Shown here piece by piece: positions 1 to 7,616 of a stretch of 43,052 nucleotides of DNA. The position numbers and the translations under genes were made by a program. The DNA is from a bacterium D16-50 (GTDB lineage: Bacteria; Bacillota; Clostridia; Lachnospirales; Lachnospiraceae). Position 1 is the first letter of the stretch. Each line of letters starts with the position of its first letter. The notes under the pieces were generated by a model that was not told where the DNA came from, searched no databases, and saw only the letters and a list, made by a program, of their open reading frames with translations. The stretch is from the NCBI GenBank assembly GCA_003612485.1, contig RAZA01000033.1, positions 1 to 43,052 of the forward strand, read 5' to 3'.

Positions 1-71
1 TCTTTTTCTGCACGATATTCAGTTGTCAATTTTCAAGTGGCATCTCATTCATTGAGATTCCGAGAAGTTAT
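1..71. repeat. Terminal inverted repeat, left copy (71 bp)
   Basis: Bases 1-71 are the exact reverse complement of 42982-43052; the match stops at base 72. Read outward, both window ends run into the same sequence. It contains a small hairpin (ATCTCA-ATGAA-TGAGAT) followed by the word TTGAAAATTGACAACTGAAT, which loosely resembles rRNA leader or spacer boxes of Firmicutes. It could be the edge of a dispersed repeat, an assembly overlap, or a real inverted repeat. pyrG stops 16 bp inside it. Confidence 0.95.
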
Positions 72-86
72 TATAGGGTAATCTGC

Positions 87-1706
87 TCATAAGTCGCAGC
101 TGCAGCTCCTCGCCTGCTCTAGAGCAGCCGCAATAAATCCCTTGAACAACGGATGCGGCTGATTGGGACGGCTTTTAAATTCCGGATGAAACTGCACGCC
201 AACAAAAAAAGGATGCCCGCACAGCTCTACCGTTTCGACCAGACTGTCATCAGGCGATATACCGCTGATGACAAGTCCGGAATTAACAAGTTCTTTACGA
301 TACTTATTATTGAATTCATAGCGATGGCGATGACGCTCATGTATCATCTCTGCGCCATAGCATTCTTCCATTTTTGTTCCCTGCTTAATTCTGCAAGGAT
401 AGCTTCCAAGACGCAGAGTTCCGCCTTTATCAATAGCCTCGCTCTGTCCCGGCATAAAATCGATTACTTTATGATTACACTGTTCATCAAATTCTCCGGA
501 ATGTGCATCTGCAATTCCAGATACATTTCTTGCAAATTCAATGACTGCAATCTGCATACCAAGGCAGATTCCGAAGTAAGGTATCTGGTTTTCACGGGCG
601 TATTTCGCCGATAAAATCATCCCCTCTATGCCGCGATTTCCAAATCCGCCTGGAATTATCATCCCATTCATTCCTTTTAATATGTCATTTACATTTTCTT
701 TCGTGATGTTTTCCGAATCAATCCAGTGAATTTTTATGAATGTATTCCGTTCATATCCTGCATGGTTCATTGCCTCCACTACTGACAGATATGCATCATG
801 GAGTTTTACGTACTTTCCAACCAATCCGATATGTACTTCTTCTGAACGTAAACGGATACGTTCCACCATCTTTTCCCAATCTGTCAAATCCGGTTCCGGT
901 GCTTTCATATTCAGTTCCCTGCACACAACGGAGGAAAAATTCGACTTCTCCAACAGCAAGGGTACTTCATAAAGGTTCTCCAATGTTCGATTTTCAATAA
1001 CGCAGTCCGGTTTTACATTGCAGAAGAGAGAGATTTTATGAAAAATAGATTCCTCCAACGGCTTGTCGGAACGCAGAACAATGATATTCGGATGAATACC
1101 CATTCCGCAGAGTTCTTTAACTGAGTGTTGTGTCGGTTTTGATTTATGTTCCTCGGAACCGCTTAAATACGGAACCAATGTCACATGAATGAACAAGCTG
1201 TTTTCTCTGCCCGCTTCCAGAGAGATCTGGCGTACCGCCTCTACGAAAGGCTGTGATTCCATATCGCCAATGGTTCCGCCTATCTCTGTAATCACCACAT
1301 CCGCTTTTGTCTTTTTCCCCACACGGTACACAAATTCCTTGATTTCATTCGTAATATGCGGAATTACCTGAACCGTAGAACCAAGGTATTCACCCCTTCG
1401 TTCCTTATTCAATACATTCCAGTAAACTTTTCCTGTGGTTAGATTGGAATATTGATTCAGATCTTCATCTATAAACCTTTCATAATGCCCCAAATCCAAA
1501 TCTGTTTCAGCCCCATCCTCGGTCACATACACTTCGCCATGCTGATAGGGACTCATAGTGCCGGGATCTACGTTAATATATGGATCTAACTTCTGGGCCG
1601 CTACCTTTAATCCTCTCGCCTTTAGCAGCCGTCCAAGAGAAGCTGCCGTAATCCCTTTTCCAAGACCCGATACAACACCTCCGGTCACGAATATATATTT
1701 TGTCAT
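87..1706 (-). CDS. pyrG: CTP synthase (glutamine-hydrolysing)
   Basis: CTP synthase converts UTP to CTP in the cytoplasm, using ATP and ammonia released from glutamine. The N-terminal synthase half opens with TKYIFVTGGVVSGLGKG, which includes the P-loop. The C-terminal class I glutamine amidotransferase half has the nucleophile motif FGICLGMQ (Cys near residue 380) and the FHPEF motif carrying the catalytic His and Glu. At 539 residues it is full length for the family. Two in-frame ATGs lie at 1712 and 1706; the Shine-Dalgarno TAAGGAAG at 1717-1724 is 4 bp from the first and 10 bp from the second, and the second gives the usual family N-terminus. It lies 88 bp downstream of glnN on the same strand with no promoter or terminator evident between them, so co-transcription with the glutamine-making enzyme is likely, which fits its use of glutamine. 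Confidence 0.97.
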   Translation of the reverse strand: MTKYIFVTGGVVSGLGKGITAASLGRLLKARGLKVAAQKLDPYINVDPGTMSPYQHGEVYVTEDGAETDLDLGHYERFIDEDLNQYSNLTTGKVYWNVLNKERRGEYLGSTVQVIPHITNEIKEFVYRVGKKTKADVVITEIGGTIGDMESQPFVEAVRQISLEAGRENSLFIHVTLVPYLSGSEEHKSKPTQHSVKELCGMGIHPNIIVLRSDKPLEESIFHKISLFCNVKPDCVIENRTLENLYEVPLLLEKSNFSSVVCRELNMKAPEPDLTDWEKMVERIRLRSEEVHIGLVGKYVKLHDAYLSVVEAMNHAGYERNTFIKIHWIDSENITKENVNDILKGMNGMIIPGGFGNRGIEGMILSAKYARENQIPYFGICLGMQIAVIEFARNVSGIADAHSGEFDEQCNHKVIDFMPGQSEAIDKGGTLRLGSYPCRIKQGTKMEECYGAEMIHERHRHRYEFNNKYRKELVNSGLVISGISPDDSLVETVELCGHPFFVGVQFHPEFKSRPNQPHPLFKGFIAAALEQARSCSCDL

Positions 1707-1794
1707 AATCATTCCGCTTCCTTACTCAAATTCCACCGCTGTTATCATTCTTCCTGCATAAATATCAATATGTTTCCAAGTTATATTAATCAAG

Positions 1795-3891
1795 CTATTT
1801 TACGCCGAACAGTAAATCGCCATAAGTCGGAAATGGCCAATATTTCTTTGCAGTAATCATTTCTGCCTCATCACAGGCAGCTCTCAATTCTCCCATTTTT
1901 CCTAAAACAGCATCTCGAATCATATAAGATTCTGCTGCCACATCTTCCGCATCCTGAAGTTTCATCACTGCCTCTTCCAATTCATCTGTTCTGGCCACAA
2001 TCTGATCTTCCAATCTCACAAGTTTTTTCACAAGCTCCGTCTCATAACTGCGTGAAACTGAATCATCGACCGCTTTTTTTGCCGCCGCTGTATTTGCAAG
2101 TTCCAATACATATGCGCTTACTGCAGGAGCAATCTCTGTCTTTGCCATATCGATCATGGTATTTGCTTCAATCCGAACCGTCTTACAATAGTTTTCCAAC
2201 ATAATTTCACATCTGGACTTAAGCTCCGCTTCTGAAAATACTTTGTGAGATGTAAGCATCCGTACATTTTTTTCATCCAGCAAATGCGGCATGCAATCTG
2301 GTGTTGTACGATAGTTAAGAAGCCCTCTCTTTTCCACAGCTTCTTTAATCCATGTGTCGTCATAACCGTTCCCGTTGAAAATAACACGTTTATGATCCTT
2401 GATGGTCTTGCGAATCATTTCATGCAGTACATCTTCAAAATTTTCCGCATTTTCCAGTCTGTCCGCATAGATTTTCAGACTTTCCGCCACCGCGCTGTTC
2501 AGCATGATATTCGCGCAGGCAATGCTGTTGGAGGAACCAAGCATGCGGAATTCAAATTTATTTCCGGTAAATGCAAAGGGCGATGTACGATTGCGGTCTG
2601 TAGTATCGCGGTTAAACTTTGGAAGTACGTCCACGCCCAGCTTCATCTGTGTTTTTTCAGTTCCCGCATAGGGAGTATCCTTTTCAATCGCTTCCAGTAC
2701 GGCATTCAATTCTTCTCCAAGGAAAATAGAAATAACTGCCGGAGGTGCTTCGTTTGCCCCAAGTCTGTGATCGTTTCCTGCTGTCGCTACAGAAAGACGG
2801 AGCAGATCCTGATAATCGTCCACAGCCTTAATAACCGCACAAAGGAATAATAAAAACTGTGCGTTTTCATACGGCGTTTCGCCCGGCGACAACAGATTCA
2901 CGCCTCCATCCGCAGTCAGAGACCAGTTGTTATGCTTTCCGCTTCCGTTTACTCCTGCAAACGGTTTTTCATGAAGCAGGCACACAAGTCCATGCTTTGA
3001 CGCAACTTTCTGCATAATTTCCATTGTCAGCTGGTTATGGTCTGTCGCGATGTTTGTTGTTGTATAGATAGGGGCCAGCTCATGCTGTGCCGGTGCAACT
3101 TCGTTATGCTCTGTCTTTGCCAGAATACCCAGCTTCCAGAGTTCCTCATTCAGCTCTTCCATATAAGCCGCAACCCTTGGCTTGATCACTCCGAAATAAT
3201 GATCGTCCATCTCTTGTCCCTTTGGTGGCCTCGCGCCAAAAAGAGTACGTCCCGCAAATCGAAGATCCCTCCTTTGTTCATACATTTCTTCTGTAATAAG
3301 GAAATATTCTTGTTCCGGCCCTACGGACGTGCGGACACATTTCACATCGTCATTGCCAAACAGATGAAGAATACGGATTGCCTGCCTATTTAACGCTTCC
3401 ATAGAACGGAGCAGGGGCGTTTTCTTGTCAAGCGCTTCTCCGCCATAAGAGCAGAATGCGGTAGGAATGCACAATGTATTGCCTTTGATGAACGCGTAAG
3501 ATGTAGGATCCCATGCCGTGTATCCCCGCGCTTCAAAAGTAGCCCGAAGTCCGCCGGAGGGAAATGACGAAGCATCTGGTTCTCCTTTGATCAGTTCCCT
3601 TCCGGAAAACTCCATAATCACACCGCCATCGGGGGATGGAGAAATAAAACTGTCATGCTTTTCTGCTGTAACGCCGGTAAGTGGCTGGAACCAATGTGTA
3701 TAGTGCGTAGCGCCATGATCCACAGCCCAGTCTTTCATAGCTGCCGCTACTGCATTTGCTACGCTAATATCAAGCTTTGCGCCTTCATCAATCGTCTTTC
3801 TCAAAGACTGATAAACCTTTGCCGATAAAGTTGCTTTCATCACTCTGTCATCAAATACTTTACATCCAAAAAAATCCGATACATTCTTCAT
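1795..3891 (-). CDS. glnN: Glutamine synthetase type III
   Basis: Makes glutamine from glutamate, ammonia and ATP. The 698-residue length, the N-terminus MKNVSDFFGCKVFDDRVM and motifs such as GPEQEYFLI, AKTEHNEVAPAQHE and NGSGKHNNWSL identify the large GSIII family found in Bacteroidetes and Clostridia, not GSI or GSII. The start at 3891 is chosen because AGAAGGAG sits 8 bp upstream; a longer reading to 3927 would begin inside the leader terminator. A second, type I-like synthetase is encoded at 7617. The gene has its own promoter (3989-4017) and an attenuator-like leader, and is divergent from the glutamate synthase operon. Known of the family: GSIII forms dodecamers. Inferred: expression is controlled by nitrogen status through the ANTAR protein encoded at 8860. 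Confidence 0.96.
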   Translation of the reverse strand: MKNVSDFFGCKVFDDRVMKATLSAKVYQSLRKTIDEGAKLDISVANAVAAAMKDWAVDHGATHYTHWFQPLTGVTAEKHDSFISPSPDGGVIMEFSGRELIKGEPDASSFPSGGLRATFEARGYTAWDPTSYAFIKGNTLCIPTAFCSYGGEALDKKTPLLRSMEALNRQAIRILHLFGNDDVKCVRTSVGPEQEYFLITEEMYEQRRDLRFAGRTLFGARPPKGQEMDDHYFGVIKPRVAAYMEELNEELWKLGILAKTEHNEVAPAQHELAPIYTTTNIATDHNQLTMEIMQKVASKHGLVCLLHEKPFAGVNGSGKHNNWSLTADGGVNLLSPGETPYENAQFLLFLCAVIKAVDDYQDLLRLSVATAGNDHRLGANEAPPAVISIFLGEELNAVLEAIEKDTPYAGTEKTQMKLGVDVLPKFNRDTTDRNRTSPFAFTGNKFEFRMLGSSNSIACANIMLNSAVAESLKIYADRLENAENFEDVLHEMIRKTIKDHKRVIFNGNGYDDTWIKEAVEKRGLLNYRTTPDCMPHLLDEKNVRMLTSHKVFSEAELKSRCEIMLENYCKTVRIEANTMIDMAKTEIAPAVSAYVLELANTAAAKKAVDDSVSRSYETELVKKLVRLEDQIVARTDELEEAVMKLQDAEDVAAESYMIRDAVLGKMGELRAACDEAEMITAKKYWPFPTYGDLLFGVK

Positions 3892-3911
3892 GATCTCACT
3901 CCTTCTAATTT

Positions 3912-3979
3912 GAAAATAAAAAGACAAGGATAGCTTTTATGACGCTTTTCCCTACGCCACAAAAGACTCCCTTGCCTTT
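3912..3979 (-). promoter_or_regulatory. glnN leader: terminator overlapping an ANTAR-type hexaloop hairpin
   Basis: Read on the minus strand, AAAGGCAAGG (3970-3979) pairs over 10 bp with CCTTGTCTTT (3920-3929), enclosing an inner hairpin and followed by a T-rich run, as in an intrinsic terminator. The 5' arm can instead fold locally as AAAGGC-(AAGGGA)-GTCTTT (3962-3979): a 6-bp stem with a six-base loop having A at position 1 and G at position 4. That is the loop signature bound by ANTAR domains. The two folds exclude each other. I see no convincing second hexaloop hairpin. Folding was done by eye. Confidence 0.7.
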
Positions 3980-3988
3980 ACGTGTTGG

Positions 3989-4017
3989 ATAATACACCTT
4001 TCGATATCATTTGTCAA
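3989..4017 (-). promoter_or_regulatory. Sigma-70 promoter of glnN(-pyrG)
   Basis: On the minus strand, -35 TTGACA (4012-4017), a 17-bp spacer and -10 TATTAT (3989-3994). Transcription should start near 3982, just ahead of the ANTAR-type hairpin. Confidence 0.75.
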
Positions 4018-4042
4018 TCCTTTTTTTATTTTTCGGTCGTAC

Positions 4043-4058
4043 TAGAAGCGTGCTTCTA
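4043..4058. promoter_or_regulatory. Palindrome between divergent promoters, possible operator
   Basis: TAGAAGC-GT-GCTTCTA is a perfect 7+2+7 inverted repeat. It lies between the -35 boxes of glnN (4012-4017) and of the glutamate synthase operon (4072-4077), so a dimeric regulator bound here could act on both. The protein that would bind it is unknown. Confidence 0.45.
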
Positions 4059-4071
4059 TGGCCCAAAAAGA

Positions 4072-4100
4072 TTGACAAAGCACGCCCTCCGCTGTATAAT
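4072..4100 (+). promoter_or_regulatory. Consensus sigma-70 promoter of the glutamate synthase operon
   Basis: Perfect -35 TTGACA (4072-4077), a 17-bp spacer and perfect -10 TATAAT (4095-4100). The predicted start near 4107 places the leader hairpin at the extreme 5' end of the RNA. Such a strong promoter followed by a terminator fits control by antitermination. Confidence 0.85.
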
Positions 4101-4107
4101 ATGGAGC

Positions 4108-4174
4108 ATGAGCAAAGACGTTCATTTTCAGAGTAGGAATCACCTGCTCTGAAAACGGCTGTCTTTGCTTTTTT
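4108..4174 (+). promoter_or_regulatory. gltB-operon leader: terminator overlapping an ANTAR-type hexaloop hairpin
   Basis: AGCAAAGAC (4111-4119) pairs with GTCTTTGCT (4161-4169) around an inner 13-bp hairpin (4125-4155, loop AATCA, one G-T pair) and is followed by TTTTTT: an intrinsic terminator about 30 bp before the first gene. The 5' arm can instead fold as ATGAGC-(AAAGAC)-GTTCAT (4108-4125), a 6-bp stem with an A1/G4 hexaloop. The layout matches that of the glnN leader. Regulation by the ANTAR protein at the end of this operon is inferred. Confidence 0.72.
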
Positions 4175-4204
4175 GATTTATTCTGAAAGGAAGGTAAAAG
4201 ATTT

Positions 4205-5299
4205 ATGAAAATCGAGGGCCAGATAAGAATCCCCTCCGGATGTGCAATCTCTGCAGCAATATCCAAAGATGGAAATAAGATGTCCGGTGAAATGATCATA
4301 AATTCCATGAAACCCATGCATGACCGTTCCAACGGATTGGGCGGCGGTTTTGCCGGTTATGGCATTTACCCTGAATATAAGGATTTTTATGCATTCCATA
4401 TGTTTTTTGATTCCCGCGACACGCGTAAGAAATGCGAAGCTTTCTTAAAGGAATGCTTTGAAATAGTCAAATCGGAAATCATTCCAACTCGAAAGATTCC
4501 GACTATCAAAGACGAACCTATTATATGGAGATATTTTGTTGCGCCGTTAAACTCTGTTCTTGTATCTTTACAGTCGGAAGAAAAGGATTTTGTGGCCAAA
4601 ACAGTTATGAAGATCAACGCCGAAATGCCCGGCGCTTACGTCTTTTCCAGCGGCAAGAATATGGGTGCCTTCAAAGCGGTCGGTTTCCCGGAAGATGTGG
4701 GAGTCTTTTATAAACTGGAAGAATATGAAGGATACTCCTGGACGGCACATGGACGTTATCCGACAAACACTCCCGGCTGGTGGGGAGGAGCGCATCCGTT
4801 TACGCTGCTTGACTATTCCGTCGTGCATAATGGAGAAATATCTTCCTACGACGCCAACCGCCGATTTATCGAGATGTTCGGATATAAATGTACCCTCCAG
4901 ACCGATACGGAAGTCATTACCTATATCATGGATTACCTGCTTCGCGTACAAGGACTTACGCTGGGCGAAGCCGCAAGCGTTATTGCGGCTCCGTTTTGGA
5001 GTACCATTGTGGCAAAAACAGATTTGGATGACCGGAAGAAACATACTTACCTTAGAACTATGTTTCCAAGCCTTCTGATTACCGGTCCTTTCTCCATTGT
5101 TTTGGGATTTGAAGACGGATTGATGGCTCTGAATGACCGTCTGAAGCTGCGTTCAATGGTAGTCGGTGAAAAAGATGATAAAGTATTCATTGCCAGTGAA
5201 GAAGCCGCTATTAGAACCATGGAACCATATGCAGAAAACATATGGTCTCCCGCCGGCGGTGAGCCTGTCATCGTTAAAGTAAAGGAAGGTGCGTTTTAA
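4205..5299 (+). CDS. Glutamate synthase, glutaminase (class II amidotransferase) subunit
   Basis: This is the glutaminase part of a split, archaeal-type glutamate synthase. It releases ammonia from glutamine for the FMN subunit encoded next. Visible class II amidotransferase (Ntn-hydrolase) motifs are SGCAIS with Cys13, HGRYPTNTPG, VHNGEIS and QTDTEV. In this fold the nucleophile must be an N-terminal cysteine, yet here it is preceded by 12 residues with no ATG next to it; a short propeptide is therefore inferred, as is known for the large GltB protein of other bacteria. Length is 364 residues. The Shine-Dalgarno AGGAAGG lies 10 bp before ATG 4205. Its stop codon overlaps the next start (TAATG), so translation of the two is probably coupled. 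Confidence 0.9.
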   Translation: MKIEGQIRIPSGCAISAAISKDGNKMSGEMIINSMKPMHDRSNGLGGGFAGYGIYPEYKDFYAFHMFFDSRDTRKKCEAFLKECFEIVKSEIIPTRKIPTIKDEPIIWRYFVAPLNSVLVSLQSEEKDFVAKTVMKINAEMPGAYVFSSGKNMGAFKAVGFPEDVGVFYKLEEYEGYSWTAHGRYPTNTPGWWGGAHPFTLLDYSVVHNGEISSYDANRRFIEMFGYKCTLQTDTEVITYIMDYLLRVQGLTLGEAASVIAAPFWSTIVAKTDLDDRKKHTYLRTMFPSLLITGPFSIVLGFEDGLMALNDRLKLRSMVVGEKDDKVFIASEEAAIRTMEPYAENIWSPAGGEPVIVKVKEGAF

Positions 5300-6804
5300 T
5301 GAGTATCGAATTTATTTATCCCGAATTTGAAATAATCAGAAATGAAAACAGATGTATTTCCTGCCATGTATGTGAGCAGCAATGCGCCAATGAAGCCCAC
5401 AGTTACGATGAAAAACACAAAATTATGACGTGTGACGACTCAAAATGCGTAAACTGCCAGCGTTGTGTTTCCTTTTGTCCTGCAAGAGCCCTAAAGATTG
5501 TAAAAAGCAAATGTACTCTGCGCGAAAACGCTAACTGGTCAGCCGAAACGATTAAAGAGATCTATAAACAGGCAAACAGCGGCGGCGTTCTTTTGTCATC
5601 TATGGGTAATCCAAAACCTCTTCCCGTTTACTGGGACAAAATCCTGATCAATGCTTCACAGGTAACGAACCCTTCCATTGATCCATTGCGGGAACCCATG
5701 GAAACCAGAGTCTATCTCGGAAAGAAACCGTCAAAAGTACAACGAACAAAAGATGGAGCATTAGACTGTAAACTGCCTCCGCAGCTGGAACTGTCTATGC
5801 CCGTTATGTTCTCAGCCATGAGCTACGGCTCTATCAGCTATAATGCCCATAAGGCTCTTGCGCTTGCAGCAACAGCTCTTGGGATTTTATATAACACCGG
5901 AGAAGGCGGACTGCATGAAGATTTTTACTGTTATGGAGAAAATACCGTTGTACAGGTAGCTTCCGGACGTTTTGGCGTCCATGCGGATTATCTGAAGGCA
6001 GGCGCCGCCATTGAGATCAAGATAGGACAAGGTGCAAAACCGGGTATCGGCGGACATCTTCCCGGTGCAAAAATCGTAGGAGATATATCCCGTACCCGTA
6101 TGATCCCGGAAGGATCCGATGCCATTTCCCCTGCGCCCCACCATGATATTTATTCCATCGAAGATTTGCGTCAGCTTGTCTTTTCTCTAAAAGAAGCTAC
6201 GGAATATAAAAAACCAGTGATTGTAAAAGTTGCTGCCGTACATAATATTGCGGCAATTGCAAGCGGTATTGCCCGAAGCGGAGCGGATATCATTGCCATT
6301 GACGGGTTCCGCGGCGGCACCGGAGCTGCGCCTACCAGAATCAGAGATCATGTAGGTATCCCCATTGAGCTGGCGCTGGCAGCCGTTGATCAAAGACTTC
6401 GGAATGAAGGCATCCGCAACAATGTATCCCTTGTAGTCGGAGGCAGTATCCGAAGCGCGGCAGATGTAGTAAAAGCCATTGCTCTCGGTGCAGATGCCTG
6501 CTATGTAGCTACTGCCGCCCTGCTTGCTCTGGGCTGCCATCTGTGCCGTACATGCCAAAGCGGTAAATGTAACTGGGGCATCGCAACCCAGCGCCCGGAG
6601 CTTGTGAAGAGGCTTAATCCGGCAATGGGCAGTGAACGCCTGATCAATCTGATGACCGCATGGAAACACGAGATAAAAGAATTCATGGGCGGTATGGGAA
6701 TCAATTCCATCGAGGCTTTGCGTGGAAACCGGCTGATGCTTCGCGGCATCGGCTTAACGGAAAAAGAATTGGAGATACTCGATATCTCTCACGCCGGAGA
6801 ATGA
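5299..6804 (+). CDS. Glutamate synthase, FMN/iron-sulfur catalytic subunit (ferredoxin-type)
   Basis: Carries out the synthase step, 2-oxoglutarate plus ammonia to glutamate, on FMN. An N-terminal double [4Fe-4S] ferredoxin domain is visible (CISCHVCEQQC near residue 20, then CVNCQRCVSFCP). The FMN-binding barrel follows, with GEGG, KIGQGAKPGIGGHLP, DGFRGGTGAAP and GGSIRSAADV. The cysteine group CHLCRTCQSGKC near residue 414 is where this family binds its [3Fe-4S] cluster. The built-in ferredoxin domain and the absence of a GltD (NADPH) subunit in the operon suggest electrons come from ferredoxin or an unlinked partner. The glutaminase and GXGXG parts, fused in bacterial GltB, are separate genes on either side. 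501 residues, complete. Confidence 0.93.
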   Translation: MSIEFIYPEFEIIRNENRCISCHVCEQQCANEAHSYDEKHKIMTCDDSKCVNCQRCVSFCPARALKIVKSKCTLRENANWSAETIKEIYKQANSGGVLLSSMGNPKPLPVYWDKILINASQVTNPSIDPLREPMETRVYLGKKPSKVQRTKDGALDCKLPPQLELSMPVMFSAMSYGSISYNAHKALALAATALGILYNTGEGGLHEDFYCYGENTVVQVASGRFGVHADYLKAGAAIEIKIGQGAKPGIGGHLPGAKIVGDISRTRMIPEGSDAISPAPHHDIYSIEDLRQLVFSLKEATEYKKPVIVKVAAVHNIAAIASGIARSGADIIAIDGFRGGTGAAPTRIRDHVGIPIELALAAVDQRLRNEGIRNNVSLVVGGSIRSAADVVKAIALGADACYVATAALLALGCHLCRTCQSGKCNWGIATQRPELVKRLNPAMGSERLINLMTAWKHEIKEFMGGMGINSIEALRGNRLMLRGIGLTEKELEILDISHAGE

Positions 6805-6852
6805 TAGGAAGAAAGCGGTTATATTTTGCATTTTAAGAAAAAAATATAAAAA

Positions 6853-6865
6853 ACCTCCGGGAGGT
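6853..6865 (+). promoter_or_regulatory. Hairpin containing the ribosome binding site of the GXGXG subunit
   Basis: ACCTC-CGG-GAGGT can fold so that the Shine-Dalgarno GGGAGG is paired. It lies in the gap after the FMN subunit and 10 bp before ATG 6876. It may lower translation of the third subunit or make it depend on upstream translation; the effect is inferred. Confidence 0.4.
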
Positions 6866-6875
6866 GTGGTATAAT

Positions 6876-7598
6876 ATGCAAACCATTGATGCTGCAGATT
6901 TAGACTATAGGGCTATAAATGAAGCGCTGCGAGAAGCAGGAAACGATTTCATTATCGAAGGCTGCTGTGGTCAGAAATTTATTGCTGCCGGTATGTCCCA
7001 CAAGAATCTTACAATTAACGGGATACCGGGTAATGCGCTGGGCGCATACTTAAACAATGCCAATATTACGGTAAATGCGAATGCACAGGATGCTGTGGGC
7101 GATACCATGAATGAAGGAAAGATTCTGATTCATGGCAATATCGGTGACGCTGCCGGTTATGCCATGCGCGGCGGCAAAATCTATGTACAGGGCAACGCCG
7201 GATACCGCGCCGGAATCCATATGAAGGCTTACAAAGAAAAAATTCCTGTTATGATCATCGGCGGATGTGCAGGAAGCTTTCTTGGAGAATATCAGGCAGG
7301 AGGCGTGATTATTGTCCTTGGATTTCATAAAGATAACAAACGCATTGTGGGCAATTTTCCTTGTACCGGAATGCATGGAGGCAAAATATTCCTGCGCAGC
7401 AGCTGTGAGGATATTGATTTCCCCAAACAAGTTACTGCAAGATCTGCGGCTGCAGATGAGCTGGATGAAATACGGGAGTATCTGTCTGAATACTGCTCAG
7501 ACTTCGGTTATTCTATTGAAGAGCTTTTATCCGAGCCTTTTACAGTCATCACGCCGGACAGTAAAAACCCATACAAACGAATGTATGTAGCAAATTAA
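6876..7598 (+). CDS. Glutamate synthase, GXGXG (alpha-subunit C-terminal-like) subunit
   Basis: Equivalent of the C-terminal beta-helix domain of GltB, made here as a separate 240-residue protein. The repeated glycine pattern of that helix is visible: IPGNALGAYL, AQDAVGDTMNEG, NIGDAAGYAMRGG, NAGYRAGIHM and GGCAGSFLGEYQAGG. The domain is structural in known glutamate synthases, helping join the glutaminase and synthase centres. ATG 6876 is chosen as start; a GTG at 6864 lies inside the Shine-Dalgarno itself. It sits 71 bp after the FMN subunit and 18 bp before glnA in the same operon. Related domains occur in formylmethanofuran dehydrogenase subunit C, but the context decides for glutamate synthase. 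Confidence 0.88.
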   Translation: MQTIDAADLDYRAINEALREAGNDFIIEGCCGQKFIAAGMSHKNLTINGIPGNALGAYLNNANITVNANAQDAVGDTMNEGKILIHGNIGDAAGYAMRGGKIYVQGNAGYRAGIHMKAYKEKIPVMIIGGCAGSFLGEYQAGGVIIVLGFHKDNKRIVGNFPCTGMHGGKIFLRSSCEDIDFPKQVTARSAAADELDEIREYLSEYCSDFGYSIEELLSEPFTVITPDSKNPYKRMYVAN

Positions 7599-7616
7599 AA
7601 GAAAGTAGGTATGCTT

